From Streptomyces sp. f51 (GTDB lineage: Bacteria; Actinomycetota; Actinomycetes; Streptomycetales; Streptomycetaceae), in contig NZ_CP149798.1 in NCBI RefSeq assembly GCF_037940415.1, positions 3,961,001-4,025,000 on the forward strand: DNA of 64,000 nucleotides. The letters are read 5' to 3'. This document shows, one piece after another, positions 23,138 through 33,892 of this stretch (its first letter is position 1; the number at the start of each line of letters is the position of its first letter). The position numbers and the translations under genes were made by a program. A model generated the notes under the pieces. The model worked only from the letters and a program-made list of their open reading frames with translations, did no database searches and was not told the origin of the DNA.

Positions 23138-24547
23138 TCATGCCGGACCGTCGTCACCCTCGCTTGCCCCACCCGCCACTTCGGCAATCCTGCGGTGCTC
23201 AGCGGCCTTCCGCTCGTGGATCGCGGCCATGCGCAGGTGGTACGCGGGCTTGTCCTGCTCGTAGATGTCGGGGATGCCGTCGAGGTCCTCGTCGCGTTCC
23301 TCGTCCTCGCACAGCGAGCGGTACTTGGAGTTGCGTATCTTCAGCAGGACCGTGGCGAGCACGGCCGCGATGAACGAGCCGATCAGCACGGCGGCCTTGG
23401 TCTCGTCGGTCAGGCTCGTGTTGCCCTCGAAGGCGAGCTCGCCGATGAGCAGCGAGACGGTGAAGCCGATGCCGGCGAGGGTGGCGACGGCGACGACGTC
23501 GGCCCATTCCAGCTCGTCGCTGAGCGAGGCCCGGGTGAACCGCGCCGTCAGCCACGTACCGCCGAAGATGCCGACCGCCTTGCCGACGACGAGCCCGAGC
23601 ACCACACCGAGCGTCTCGGGTCGGGTGAACACATCGTGGATCGCACCGCCGGAGATCGCGACTCCGGCGCTGAACAGGGCGAACAGCGGCACGGCGAGGC
23701 CCGCGGACACCGGGCGCACCAGATGCTCGATGTGCTCACCGGGGGAGTGTTCCTCGCCCTCGTGGGGATGGCAGCGCAGCATGAGGCCCATGGCGACACC
23801 GGCGATGGTGGCGTGGATGCCGCTGTTGTACATCAGGGCCCAGATCACCAGCGCGAGCGGGACGTACACGTACCAGCCGTGTACGCCCTTGCGCAGCAGC
23901 AGCCAGAACACGCCGAGCCCCACGAAGGCCCCGGCGAGGGCCGCCAGGTTGATGGAGTCCGTGAAGAAGACCGCGATGATCAGGATCGCGAACAGGTCGT
24001 CGACGACGGCGAGGGTGAGCAGGAAGGCGCGCAGGGCGGACGGCAGCGACGTCCCGATGACGGCGAGCACGGCGAGCGCGAAGGCGATGTCGGTGGCCGT
24101 CGGGACGGCCCAGCCCTCCAGCGAGCCGTGGCCGAGGACGTTGGTCAGGACGTAGACGACCGCGGGAACCGCCATGCCGCAGACCGCCGCGGCCACGGGC
24201 AGCACCGCGGCCTTCGGGTCCCGCAGGTCCCCGGCCACCAGCTCGCGCTTCAGCTCGATGCCGGCGACGAAGAAGAAGATCGCGAGCAGTCCGTCGGCCG
24301 CCCAGTGCTCCACGGACAGATCGAGCCCGAGAGCGGCCGGTCCGAAGTGGTAGTGCGAGACGGTCTCGTAGCTGTGCGGCAGCGTGTTCGCCCAGATCAG
24401 TGCCGCGACCGCCGCGATCAGCAGCAGGACTCCGCCCACGGTCTCGGTGCGCAGCGCGTCCGCCACGAAGTTCCGCTCGGGCAGGGACAACAGGCCCAGG
24501 AACTTGCGCGGAGTGGTGCTGCTGCTGTTGCTGGGGGGCGTGGCCAC
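23138..24547 (-). CDS. nhaA: Na+/H+ antiporter NhaA, 469 aa
   Basis: The GTG at 24547 is preceded by CCGGAGG at suitable spacing. Twelve transmembrane helices are visible with NhaA hallmarks: FFFVAGIELKRE, VPTATDIAFALAVLA, the paired aspartates in TLAVVDDLFAILIIA (ion-binding site) and LAGIGFTVSLLI. The protein exchanges cytoplasmic Na+ for external H+ to control pH and salt. The tail after residue 410 is long, charged and cytoplasmic (EDEERDEDLDGIPDIYEQDK), longer than in E. coli NhaA. It heads a likely operon with the holin-like and hydrolase genes. Confidence 0.95.
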   Translation of the reverse strand: MATPPSNSSSTTPRKFLGLLSLPERNFVADALRTETVGGVLLLIAAVAALIWANTLPHSYETVSHYHFGPAALGLDLSVEHWAADGLLAIFFFVAGIELKRELVAGDLRDPKAAVLPVAAAVCGMAVPAVVYVLTNVLGHGSLEGWAVPTATDIAFALAVLAVIGTSLPSALRAFLLTLAVVDDLFAILIIAVFFTDSINLAALAGAFVGLGVFWLLLRKGVHGWYVYVPLALVIWALMYNSGIHATIAGVAMGLMLRCHPHEGEEHSPGEHIEHLVRPVSAGLAVPLFALFSAGVAISGGAIHDVFTRPETLGVVLGLVVGKAVGIFGGTWLTARFTRASLSDELEWADVVAVATLAGIGFTVSLLIGELAFEGNTSLTDETKAAVLIGSFIAAVLATVLLKIRNSKYRSLCEDEERDEDLDGIPDIYEQDKPAYHLRMAAIHERKAAEHRRIAEVAGGASEGDDGPA

Positions 24548-25000
24548 GGTGAGGACCTCCGGTCGGGCAGGCAGGGCGGAGTACTCGCCGACCAGACTTC
24601 CCGGCACACCATGAACGATCTTGTCGCGTCTTTGACGCTTTGCTTACCTTACCCACGATGCGGCCGGTTCGGTGGGGGATCTTCACCGTACGGCTGGAGG
24701 GACCGGGGGGCCTGTTGGTTGGGCCGACGGGGGGTCGGCCCAGGGGGATTGGGCCTACGGGTACCCGGTCGGGCGTCCATGGGGCCGCGCGGAGGGGTGC
24801 GGACGCGCATGGGCGTGCACGCGTGCCTGAGGGGTGCGGGAGCGCGTCAGGGGCGCGGGTGTGCCCGGAGGGCGCGGGCGGGCGTGAGGGTGCTGGCCCG
24901 GCCCTGAGGGGTGCGGGTGTGCGTGAGGGGTGCGGGTGTGCCCGGAGGGCGCGGGCGTGCGTGGGGGTTACGGGTGTGCGTGAGGGGTGCGGGCGCGCGT
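24548..25000. repeat. GC-rich intergenic with degenerate ~18-20 bp repeats
   Basis: From about 24780 to 25000 the + strand repeats variants of GTGAGGGGTGCGGGTGTGC in irregular order. The rest (24548-24780) should contain the nhaA promoter. No gene is seen. Confidence 0.6.
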
Positions 25001-25041
25001 GAGGGGTGCGGGAGCACGGTGGATGTGCTCCCGCACCCCTC
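25001..25041 (-). terminator. acs terminator
   Basis: A perfect 17-bp stem (25001-25017 with 25025-25041) around GGTGGAT lies 29 bp beyond the acs stop. Its left arm is itself a copy of the neighbouring repeat unit, suggesting the repeats may have spread from the terminator arm. Confidence 0.85.
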
Positions 25042-25069
25042 AGGGCCGGGCCGGCGGGGTGGGCCCGCC

Positions 25070-27028
<1,959 letters not shown>

Positions 27029-27112
27029 GACATCTCCCTTTCCCAGGGTGTCCGTTGTGTCCCAGGCCACAGCTCATCAGACCGGGGCCCCGGTGACAAG
27101 GCCCGACCCGAA

Positions 27113-27128
27113 ATTGGTTTAGACCTAT
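27113..27128. promoter_or_regulatory. DasR-like (dre) operator candidate upstream of acs
   Basis: ATTGGTTTAGACCTAT matches 12 of 16 positions of the dre consensus I recall, ACTGGTCTAGACCACT, with the core GGT-N-TA-N-ACC intact. It is about 85-100 bp upstream of the acs start, a normal distance for an operator near a promoter. GntR/HutC-type regulators related to DasR bind such sites. Confidence 0.4.
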
Positions 27129-27308
27129 GCCTGGGTCGCCGCGATCCCGTTCACGGCCCACGCGGCATCTCCGTACCCCGTGACACACCCCCTCCACCCT
27201 TCACGCGACCACATGCCTTCGCACGAGGCCGCCCTCTTGTGGCACGTACGGACAGGCCACCGGGTTCACTCCGGTGAGCCCGGGTCCGAGGGCGGGTCCA
27301 GGGCCGAA

Positions 27309-27460
27309 CCTCCGACGCGGAGGCCTTGCGGCAGTGGTGGGACCGAAGCTCCGACGCGGAGGGCGCTACGGCAGCGGTGGGACCGAAGCTCCGACGCGGA
27401 GGGCGCTACGGCAGCGGTGGGACCGAGGCCTCCGCCGGCGGAGCCTCGGCAGCGGACGTC
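27309..27460. repeat. 40-bp tandem repeat, about 3.5 copies
   Basis: Two identical 40-bp units (27348-27387, 27388-27427) are flanked by diverged copies (27309-27347 and 27428-27460). Each unit contains the small dyad CTCCGACGCGGAG. The array lies between the acs promoter region and the 3' end of the SulP-carbonic anhydrase gene. The rest of 27129-27508 shows no gene. Confidence 0.85.
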
Positions 27461-27508
27461 GTACGTGGTGCGCGGCCCCGCCGACCAGGGCCGCGCACCA
27501 CCGCCCGA

Positions 27509-29893
27509 TCACGCGGGATGCCGCAGCTCCTCGACCGCGCCCGCATGATCGAACGCGCCTACGTGATCGAACAGTTCGGCCCCGTCGGCCTCGGCCAGCA
27601 GATACGCCTGGGCCTCCCCGACGTGGAAGTACATGCCTTGCAGCTCGACCGCGCCCTCCCGCAGGGCCCGCGCCACGGACTCATGGGCCCGCAGGTGCTC
27701 GAGTTGCTGCACCACATTGGTCAGGCAGAGCTGCTCCACCGCGTCGGCCGGCGCGCGTCCGGCGATCCGCGCCCACGGTCTGTCGTCCGCGGCCATCCGG
27801 TCCAGGCTCGGCTGCCCGTGCCGCAGCCACCGCTTGAGCGGCGTGAGCGCTCCTCCGGGCTCGGACGCCAGCAGCGCCTGCATGGCCCCGCATCCGGAGT
27901 GCCCGCACACCGTGATGGACCGCACCTTCAATACGTCCACCGCGTACTCGATGGCGGCCGCCACCGAGTCGTCCCCGCTCTCCTCTCCGGGCAGCGGCAC
28001 GAGGTTGCCGACGTTCCGTACGACGAAGAGATCGCCCGGACCACTGGATGTGATCATCGAGGTGACGAGCCGGGAGTCGGCGCAGGTCAGGAACAGCTGG
28101 GACGGCCGTTGGCCTTCCCTGGCCAGCCGGGCCAGTTCGTCGCGCACCAGGGGTGCGGTATTTCTCTGGAACGCGCTGATCCCGCGCGCCAGTTGATGTC
28201 CGCTCGGTCTGGCCTCGATGGTCTCCTCCTGTCGGTCCGACGATGCGTTGGTCGGCGGGGTCCCCGTTTCCGCGGCGGCGTCGCACTGGTGGTTCCGCCA
28301 GGGTGTCCAGGGCCGGCAGCGGCAGTGTCCGGAGTCCACGGGCTCGGCGATCCGTGTTCCCTTTCTTCCGCCGAGATCGACCGTGCCGCCTTGGGCGACA
28401 TGGACGCTCTGCCAGTCCTGGAGCGACTCGTACGCGGCGTGATCCATGAACGAGCCGTCCAACTGCACGACGGCGTCCGCCCCCCGGGGCACCAGGTGCA
28501 GGGTGCGGCTGAGCCGGGGCACCGCGAGGAACGTCAACTGGCCTCGTACGTGGACGTGATGGACTCCTTCCTTCTCTTCGTGCGTGATGCGGGTGCGGCC
28601 GAGGCGGTGCAGGGCGACACCGACGGCCACGGCGACCCCGAGGGCCACGCCTTCGAGGACTCCGAGGAAGACGACGCCGAGCGTGGTGACGACGTACACC
28701 AGCATTTCGCGGTGGCGGGTGACCGTGCGGATGTGGTGCAGGGACACCATCTGGATGCCGACGGCCATCACCAGGGCGGCGAGCGATGCGAGGGGGATCA
28801 GCTCCAGGATCGGGACCATCAGCAGCGCGGCAATCACTACGAAAACGCCGTGCAGGATCGTGGAGTTCCGGCTGACGGCACCTGCTCGCACGTTCGCGGA
28901 ACTTCGGACGGCGACCCCGGCGACGGGCAGTCCGCCGAGCGCGCCGGAGACGACGTTGGCGGCGCCCTGGCCGAGCAGTTCCCGGTCGAGGCGGGAACGG
29001 CCGACCCGCCCCTGGAGTTCCGGACGGCCGCTCACGAGCTTGTCCACGGCGACCGCCCCGAGCAGCGACTGCACGCTGCACACCAGCGTCACGGTGAGGA
29101 CGGCGGCGGCGACGCCGAGCACCGGGCCCTCGGGCAGCCCGGCCAGCGCGTGGCTGCTCCAGGAGGGCAGTTCGACCCTCGGCAGTGTGAGTCCGGCGAG
29201 AGAGGCGGTCAGGGTGGCTCCGGCGACGGCGACCAGGGCGGCCGGGACCTTGCGCAGCATCTGCCCGGTCCGTCCGGGCAGGCGCGGCCAGGCGAACAGC
29301 AGCACCAGGGTCAGCACACTCATCGACACCGCCGCCGCGTGCATACGGGCCACCTGGTCCGGCAGTGCGACGAGGTTGTCCAGGACGGAGCTCTGCGGGA
29401 TGCCTCCCAGCACGATGTGCAGCTGGGCGACGGCGATGGTCACCCCGATTCCGGCGAGCATGCCGTGCACGATGGCGGGGCTGACGGCCAGGGCCGTGCG
29501 GGCCACGCGCAGGCAGCCGAGGCCGAGTTGCGCGATTCCGGCGAGCACGGTGATGGCGCAGGTCGCGCGCCAGCCGTAGTGCTGGATGAGCTCGGCCGTG
29601 ACGACGGTGAGCCCGGCCGCGGGTCCGCTCACCTGGAGCGGTGATCCGCCGATCCGTCCCGCGACCAGTCCGCCCGCGGCGGCGGCGACAAGGCCGGCCT
29701 GGAGCGGAGCGCCGGTGGCGAGGGCGATGCCGAGGGACAGGGGGAGGGCGATGAGGAAGACCGCGATCGAGGCGGACAGATCGGCGCCCGCCACGCGGAA
29801 GCGTCGGGGCGGGGTCGGCGGGGGGCTGTGGGGCTGGTGTACCTGCGCGGGCCGAGTCGGGTCGGTGGCGCGGGTGGGGACGCAGGCAGACAT
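27509..29893 (-). CDS. SulP anion transporter fused to beta-carbonic anhydrase, 794 aa
   Basis: Residues about 35-440 form a SulP transporter with ten or more transmembrane helices (VSGPAAGLTVVTAELI; GLPVAGVAVRSSANVRAGA). A short STAS-like strand region follows (AVVQLDGSFMDHAAYESL). Residues about 575-790 are a beta-class carbonic anhydrase with zinc ligands in LFLTCADSR (Cys, Asp) and VCGHSGCGAM (His, Cys). The fusion implies bicarbonate uptake or export directly coupled to CO2 hydration at the membrane. Similar fusions are known in other bacteria. The zinc motifs are intact, so the enzyme should be active. Confidence 0.93.
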   Translation of the reverse strand: MSACVPTRATDPTRPAQVHQPHSPPPTPPRRFRVAGADLSASIAVFLIALPLSLGIALATGAPLQAGLVAAAAGGLVAGRIGGSPLQVSGPAAGLTVVTAELIQHYGWRATCAITVLAGIAQLGLGCLRVARTALAVSPAIVHGMLAGIGVTIAVAQLHIVLGGIPQSSVLDNLVALPDQVARMHAAAVSMSVLTLVLLFAWPRLPGRTGQMLRKVPAALVAVAGATLTASLAGLTLPRVELPSWSSHALAGLPEGPVLGVAAAVLTVTLVCSVQSLLGAVAVDKLVSGRPELQGRVGRSRLDRELLGQGAANVVSGALGGLPVAGVAVRSSANVRAGAVSRNSTILHGVFVVIAALLMVPILELIPLASLAALVMAVGIQMVSLHHIRTVTRHREMLVYVVTTLGVVFLGVLEGVALGVAVAVGVALHRLGRTRITHEEKEGVHHVHVRGQLTFLAVPRLSRTLHLVPRGADAVVQLDGSFMDHAAYESLQDWQSVHVAQGGTVDLGGRKGTRIAEPVDSGHCRCRPWTPWRNHQCDAAAETGTPPTNASSDRQEETIEARPSGHQLARGISAFQRNTAPLVRDELARLAREGQRPSQLFLTCADSRLVTSMITSSGPGDLFVVRNVGNLVPLPGEESGDDSVAAAIEYAVDVLKVRSITVCGHSGCGAMQALLASEPGGALTPLKRWLRHGQPSLDRMAADDRPWARIAGRAPADAVEQLCLTNVVQQLEHLRAHESVARALREGAVELQGMYFHVGEAQAYLLAEADGAELFDHVGAFDHAGAVEELRHPA

Positions 29894-30237
29894 GGTTCCC
29901 GTCTCCTCCGGGGCAGCGCGGTCGCGGAACAGGTGATCCCCCGTCCGTGGTGGCGGGGGGCGGGTCGCGGCCGTGGGTCACGGCGTACAGCGGCGGGATT
30001 TTCAACGCTCGGTAAACGGATCGTAATGCAGAGTAAAGGCTTGATGTCGAAAATAGGGGCAAATAGGGCATCGATTCACTCTCTGGAGTGATGTGGCCTT
30101 TTAGTCGGCTTGTCGTACTTTTTTGTTCTTGGTCCCGTGAAACCTTGGCGGCGTTGTCGGTGCGCAGCCGCGCATCTCAGCGACATCGCGCCGGCGTCAT
30201 GACCGGCACTGCCCGACCGAGAGAAGGAGGGCGGAAC
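29894..30237. promoter_or_regulatory. Divergent upstream region, locally AT-rich
   Basis: The 344 bp between two divergent genes includes an unusually AT-rich stretch at about 30000-30140 (for example GTACTTTTTTGTTC), likely holding promoters for both. Exact -10/-35 pairs cannot be fixed by eye. No gene is seen. Confidence 0.45.
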
Positions 30238-31512
30238 ATGGTTGCCACCCAGAGGATCGCCGCGGGAATGGCAATCGCCGCTGCCTGCGCCACGGCGCTC
30301 GCCGGCTGCGCGGACGGCGGCTCGGTTCCCCGGCAGGGTGAGCGCGGCACCAAGAAGGCGGCGGGGGCTCCGGCTCCGAGGGCCGCGGTCCGCCTGATCG
30401 GCGACGGCTCCACGTCGTACACCGGAGCGCAGCCGCACCTGCCCCGGCCCGAACGGCTGAAGCCCGGTCGGAGGCCACCGCAGTTCGTGGTCTTCTCCTG
30501 GGACGGATCAGGCGAGGACGGCCAGAAGCTCTTCTCCCACTTCAGGAGGCTCTCCAAGGCCAACAGGGCGACCATGACGTACTTCCTGAGCGGCGTGTAC
30601 TTGCTGCCGGAGAGCAAGCGTGACCTGTACCGGCCGCCTCAGCACTCGCCGGGCAGCTCGGAGATCGGCTTCAACGACGAGCAGGGCATCGAGGACACCG
30701 TGGAGCAGCTGCGCGGTGCGTGGCTCGAGGGCAACGAGATCGGCACCCATTTCAACGGCCACTTCTGCGGCGCGGAGGCCGGGGTCGGCCAGTGGTCGGT
30801 CGCGGACTGGAAGAGCGAGATCGCCCAGGCGAAGTCGTTCGTGAAGTCCTGGAGGACCAACGCGGGCCTGAAGGACTCGGCGCCGCTGCCCTTCGACTAC
30901 GACAGGGAGCTGATCGGAGCCCGCACTCCCTGTCTGGAGGGCCGGGAGAACTTCATGAAGGCGGCGCGCGAGCTGGGCTTCCGCTACGACACCAGCGGGG
31001 TCGGCGACCAGGTCTGGCCGACGAGGAAGGAGGGGCTGTGGGACCTGTCGATGCAGCTCGTTCCCTTCCCCGGACACTCCCACGAGCAGCTGACCATGGA
31101 CTACAACTTCATGGTCGACCAGTCGGGCACGCGGACGCAGGGCGACCCGGCCAAGCGGCAGTTGTGGGGAGACCAGATGCGTGACGGGCTGCTGAAGGGC
31201 TTCGACCGTGCCTACGACGGCAACCGTGCTCCGCTGATCATCGGCAACCACTTCGAGTCCTGGAACGGTGGCACCTATATGCGTGCCGTCGACCAGGTCG
31301 TGGAGCGTGTGTGCACCAAGGCCGAGGTGCGCTGTGTCTCCTTCCGGCAGCTGGCCGACTGGCTCGACGCCCAGGACCCGGCCGTCCTCGGCAGGCTCCG
31401 CGGCCTTCAGGTCGGGGAGGCGCCGAAGCAGGGCTGGGCGTCCTTCCTCGCCGGCCACCGCCCCGCCCCGGCCCCTAAGGGTGTCCCCGGGGCTCCGGCG
31501 GTCAAGCCGTAG
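30238..31512 (+). CDS. Polysaccharide-deacetylase-like lipoprotein, 424 aa
   Basis: The ATG at 30238 follows GGAGGGCGGAAC. Residues 1-22 form a lipoprotein signal (MVATQRIAAGMAIAAAC ... ALAGC). The mature domain resembles NodB-type deacetylases: QFVVFSWDGSGED gives the first strand with D, and GNEIGTHFNGHFCG supplies the GTHxxxH-like metal motif. A late GNHFESWNGGTYM resembles the conserved C-terminal part. The canonical TFDDG is replaced by FSWDGSG, so the metal site may differ. It acts outside the membrane, perhaps on wall or extracellular glycans. It is transcribed alone. Confidence 0.85.
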   Translation: MVATQRIAAGMAIAAACATALAGCADGGSVPRQGERGTKKAAGAPAPRAAVRLIGDGSTSYTGAQPHLPRPERLKPGRRPPQFVVFSWDGSGEDGQKLFSHFRRLSKANRATMTYFLSGVYLLPESKRDLYRPPQHSPGSSEIGFNDEQGIEDTVEQLRGAWLEGNEIGTHFNGHFCGAEAGVGQWSVADWKSEIAQAKSFVKSWRTNAGLKDSAPLPFDYDRELIGARTPCLEGRENFMKAARELGFRYDTSGVGDQVWPTRKEGLWDLSMQLVPFPGHSHEQLTMDYNFMVDQSGTRTQGDPAKRQLWGDQMRDGLLKGFDRAYDGNRAPLIIGNHFESWNGGTYMRAVDQVVERVCTKAEVRCVSFRQLADWLDAQDPAVLGRLRGLQVGEAPKQGWASFLAGHRPAPAPKGVPGAPAVKP

Positions 31513-31618
31513 CTCTGGCGCCGGGCGGCGCTTCCGCCCGGGCGACCGGCGGCACTTCGGGGCGTTCCGCGCTCGGCCCGAAGCGCCGCTGCCGGTCGGC
31601 GTCCCGGCGGGCGGTCCC

Positions 31619-32599
31619 TCAGGCGGTGGCCATCGGGCTTTCGCCGAGTACGAAACCGGGGTCGATCTGTTCGGCGAGGTCCGCCCCGGTTTTCGCGTTG
31701 CCCCAGCCGGCGGCGTTCTTCAGATGGAACTGCACCATCTGGCGCGTGTACCGCTCCCAGTCGCGCAGTTCGTACGTGGCGTCGGCGGCGGCCCGCAAGG
31801 CGTGCAGCGAGCGCCGGTTGGCCCCCTCCAGGGTGTCGAAGCGGGGCGGGCGGCCCTTCTCCATGGCCCGTACCCAGTCCGAGTGCCCGACCGTGACCAG
31901 GAGGTCGTCACCCACCTCCGCGCGCAGGAAGTCGATGTCGTCCTCGTTCTGCACCTTGTTGCCGACGACCTTCAGGGTGATGCCGAAGTCGCGGGCGTAC
32001 TCCTTGTACTGGCGGTAGACGGAGACTCCCTTCCGGGTCGGTTCGGCGACGAGGAAGGTGATGTCGAAGCGGGTGAACAAGCCGGACGCGAAGGAATCCG
32101 AGCCCGCCGTCATGTCGACGACGACGTACTCGCTCCGGCCGTCGACGAGATGGTTCAGGCAGAGCTCCACAGCACCGGTCTTGGAGTGGTAGCAAGCCAC
32201 CCCCACGTCGGCCTCGGTGAACGGGCCGGTGACCATCAAACGGATGACGCCGCCGTCGAGTTCCACCGGCCGGGCGCAGGCGTCGTAGACCGGATTCGTC
32301 TCACCGACCCGCATTAGACGGGAGCCTTCCCCGGGCGGGGTCGTCTTGATCATCGTCTCGGCGGACGCGATGCGAGGGTTGGAGCCGCGCAGGTAGTCCT
32401 TGATGAGCGGCAGCCGCTCGCCCATCGCGGGGAGCGCCGCGGCCTCCGTCTCTTCGAGCCCGAGCGCGGCCCCCAGATGCTGGTTGATGTCGGCGTCGAC
32501 GGCGACGACGGGTGTCCCCGAGGCGGCGAGGTGGCGGATGAAGAGCGAGGACAAGGTGGTCTTGCCGCTGCCGCCCTTCCCGACGAAAGCAATTTTCAT
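31619..32599 (-). CDS. CooC/MinD-type P-loop ATPase, 326 aa
   Basis: The product MKIAFVGKGGSGKTTLSSLF has the signature-lysine Walker motif GKGGSGKTT; AVDADINQHLGAALG and VVVDMTAGSDSFASGLF are switch regions. The arrangement is closest to CooC-like ATPases that help insert metals into enzymes such as CO dehydrogenase, but no such enzyme or nickel gene lies nearby. VACYHSKTGAVELCLNH holds two cysteines that might bind metal. The ATG at 32599 is chosen; a GTG nine bases upstream is possible. TACCCT lies eight bases before the ATG, so the transcript may be leaderless. It is divergent from the Fic-like gene. Confidence 0.82.
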   Translation of the reverse strand: MKIAFVGKGGSGKTTLSSLFIRHLAASGTPVVAVDADINQHLGAALGLEETEAAALPAMGERLPLIKDYLRGSNPRIASAETMIKTTPPGEGSRLMRVGETNPVYDACARPVELDGGVIRLMVTGPFTEADVGVACYHSKTGAVELCLNHLVDGRSEYVVVDMTAGSDSFASGLFTRFDITFLVAEPTRKGVSVYRQYKEYARDFGITLKVVGNKVQNEDDIDFLRAEVGDDLLVTVGHSDWVRAMEKGRPPRFDTLEGANRRSLHALRAAADATYELRDWERYTRQMVQFHLKNAAGWGNAKTGADLAEQIDPGFVLGESPMATA

Positions 32600-32687
32600 G
32601 TTCACCAAGGGTAGTGCGATCGTCGCTCCACGTGCTCGCGCCGCGTGAAGAAGACCACTCCTTCGTGGGGTGGGTGCCCGGGGTGCG

Positions 32688-32693
32688 TAATGT
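32688..32693 (+). promoter_or_regulatory. -10 TAATGT of a leaderless transcript (Fic-like gene)
   Basis: TAATGT ends seven bases before the ATG at 32701, with no Shine-Dalgarno sequence. Confidence 0.5.
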
Positions 32694-32700
32694 CGTACTC

Positions 32701-33525
32701 ATGAGTACGACAGGTGCGGCCGCCGATCCGCTCGCGGCCCTCGGTTCCCTTCCGGGGGTGGCCGATTCCGTGGAGTCCGTGCGCAAGGCGGTGGACCGGG
32801 TCTACGGACACCGGATCATGCGGCGGCGCAGCAACGAGATCACGTCCGAGGCGGCGCTGCGCGGGGCCCGTGGTTCCGCGGCGCTGTCCGGCGCCGACTG
32901 GGCCCTCGAAGAAGTCCGCCGGCGCACCGACTTCAGCGCGGGCGAGGAGGACCGGACGGTCGGCGCCGCCCTGCGGCTGACCGCCGAGGCGGGCCAGCTC
33001 CTGTCCATCTGGCGGCAGTCGCCCCTGCGCGTGCTGGCGCGGCTCCACCTGGTGGCGGCGGCCGACCGCGGCGACGCGGTGGGCCGTCCGAGGCGGGAGG
33101 GGGAGACCGCCGACGAGCCGCTGGTGGAACTGCCGCTGCCGGACGCGGACGAGGTCGCCGGCCGTCTGGAAGGCCTGTCCCAGCTGATCATCGCGGGCGG
33201 GTCGGCCCCGGCTCTGGTCACGGCGGCCGTCGTCCACGGCGAACTGATCGCCCTGCGCCCCTTCGCCTCGCACAACGGGCTGGTCGCGCGTGCCGCCGAG
33301 CGCATTGTCCTGATCGGCAGTGGCCTCGACCCGAAGTCCATCTGCCCGGCCGAGGTCGGGCACGCGGAACAGGGCCGTGCGGCCTACCTCGCGGCACTGG
33401 ACGGCTACGTCTCCGGCACCCCGGACGGCATGGCCGCCTGGATCGCGCACTGCGGCCGGGCCGTCGAACTGGGCGCGAGGGAGTCCGCCGCGGTCTGTGA
33501 AGCGCTACAGCGCGGCGCCGCCTAG
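32701..33525 (+). CDS. Fic-fold protein with degenerate active-site motif, 274 aa
   Basis: The helical protein contains IALRPFASHNGLVARAAERI where active Fic AMP-transferases have HPFxxGNGRxxR. The catalytic His is Arg and the GNGR anchor is HNGL, so AMP transfer as in normal Fic enzymes is unlikely. The preceding LVTAAVVHGELIALRPF matches the usual Fic helix that leads into the motif. It could be an inactive regulatory Fic or use other chemistry. The ATG at 32701 fits leaderless translation. Upstream open sequence to 32614 is rejected. It is divergent from the CooC-like ATPase and may be functionally linked to it. Confidence 0.75.
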   Translation: MSTTGAAADPLAALGSLPGVADSVESVRKAVDRVYGHRIMRRRSNEITSEAALRGARGSAALSGADWALEEVRRRTDFSAGEEDRTVGAALRLTAEAGQLLSIWRQSPLRVLARLHLVAAADRGDAVGRPRREGETADEPLVELPLPDADEVAGRLEGLSQLIIAGGSAPALVTAAVVHGELIALRPFASHNGLVARAAERIVLIGSGLDPKSICPAEVGHAEQGRAAYLAALDGYVSGTPDGMAAWIAHCGRAVELGARESAAVCEALQRGAA

Positions 33526-33552
33526 CGGACGCGGATCGCCTGGAAAAGGGTT

Positions 33553-33580
33553 GCGGCGGTACGAGTTCTCGTACCGCCGC
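33553..33580 (+). terminator. Terminator after the Fic-like gene
   Basis: A 13-bp perfect stem GCGGCGGTACGAG/CTCGTACCGCCGC begins 27 bp after the stop codon and closes over only TT, so the loop is effectively four bases. Confidence 0.85.
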
Positions 33581-33892
33581 TGGCATGTTCACCGGGGTAC
33601 CAAGCGTCCTCGAGATAGTGCCCATCAGGTCGGGATCTTCTGCCCGTCACCTGGTGCGGCTGGCCCGTAATCGACGGGTCGACGTCGCGTGGGTGCTCGA
33701 TGTTCATGCTCGGTCCGTGGGGCCTTATTGCGTTTGAAGGTGATCCTCGCGGATGTCCTTGGTCTCGCGGGCCGTTAAACCCTTTGTACTCCAGGTCCGG
33801 AGGAAGCGAAACCCCTCACCACACTTCTTTACTTTTAGGTTCAAAAGGGTGATAAATGGACTTCATTGGAATCACCCCACGCGCGTGACGTC
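33581..33892. other. Convergent intergenic region, locally AT-rich
   Basis: About 310 bp between the Fic-like and HAD genes. The part 33760-33870 is clearly less GC-rich than its surroundings. No convincing gene is present; a ten-codon open frame near 33855 is too short to support. Confidence 0.5.

Noticed and set aside
31619..32599. CO dehydrogenase accessory role for the CooC-like ATPase
   Set aside because: No CO dehydrogenase, nickel or cobalt genes are nearby; only the ATPase fold supports the name.
33855..33887. Ten-codon open frame MDFIGITPRA with a weak AGGG upstream
   Set aside because: Too short, and it lies between convergent 3' ends where a leader peptide would have no gene to control.
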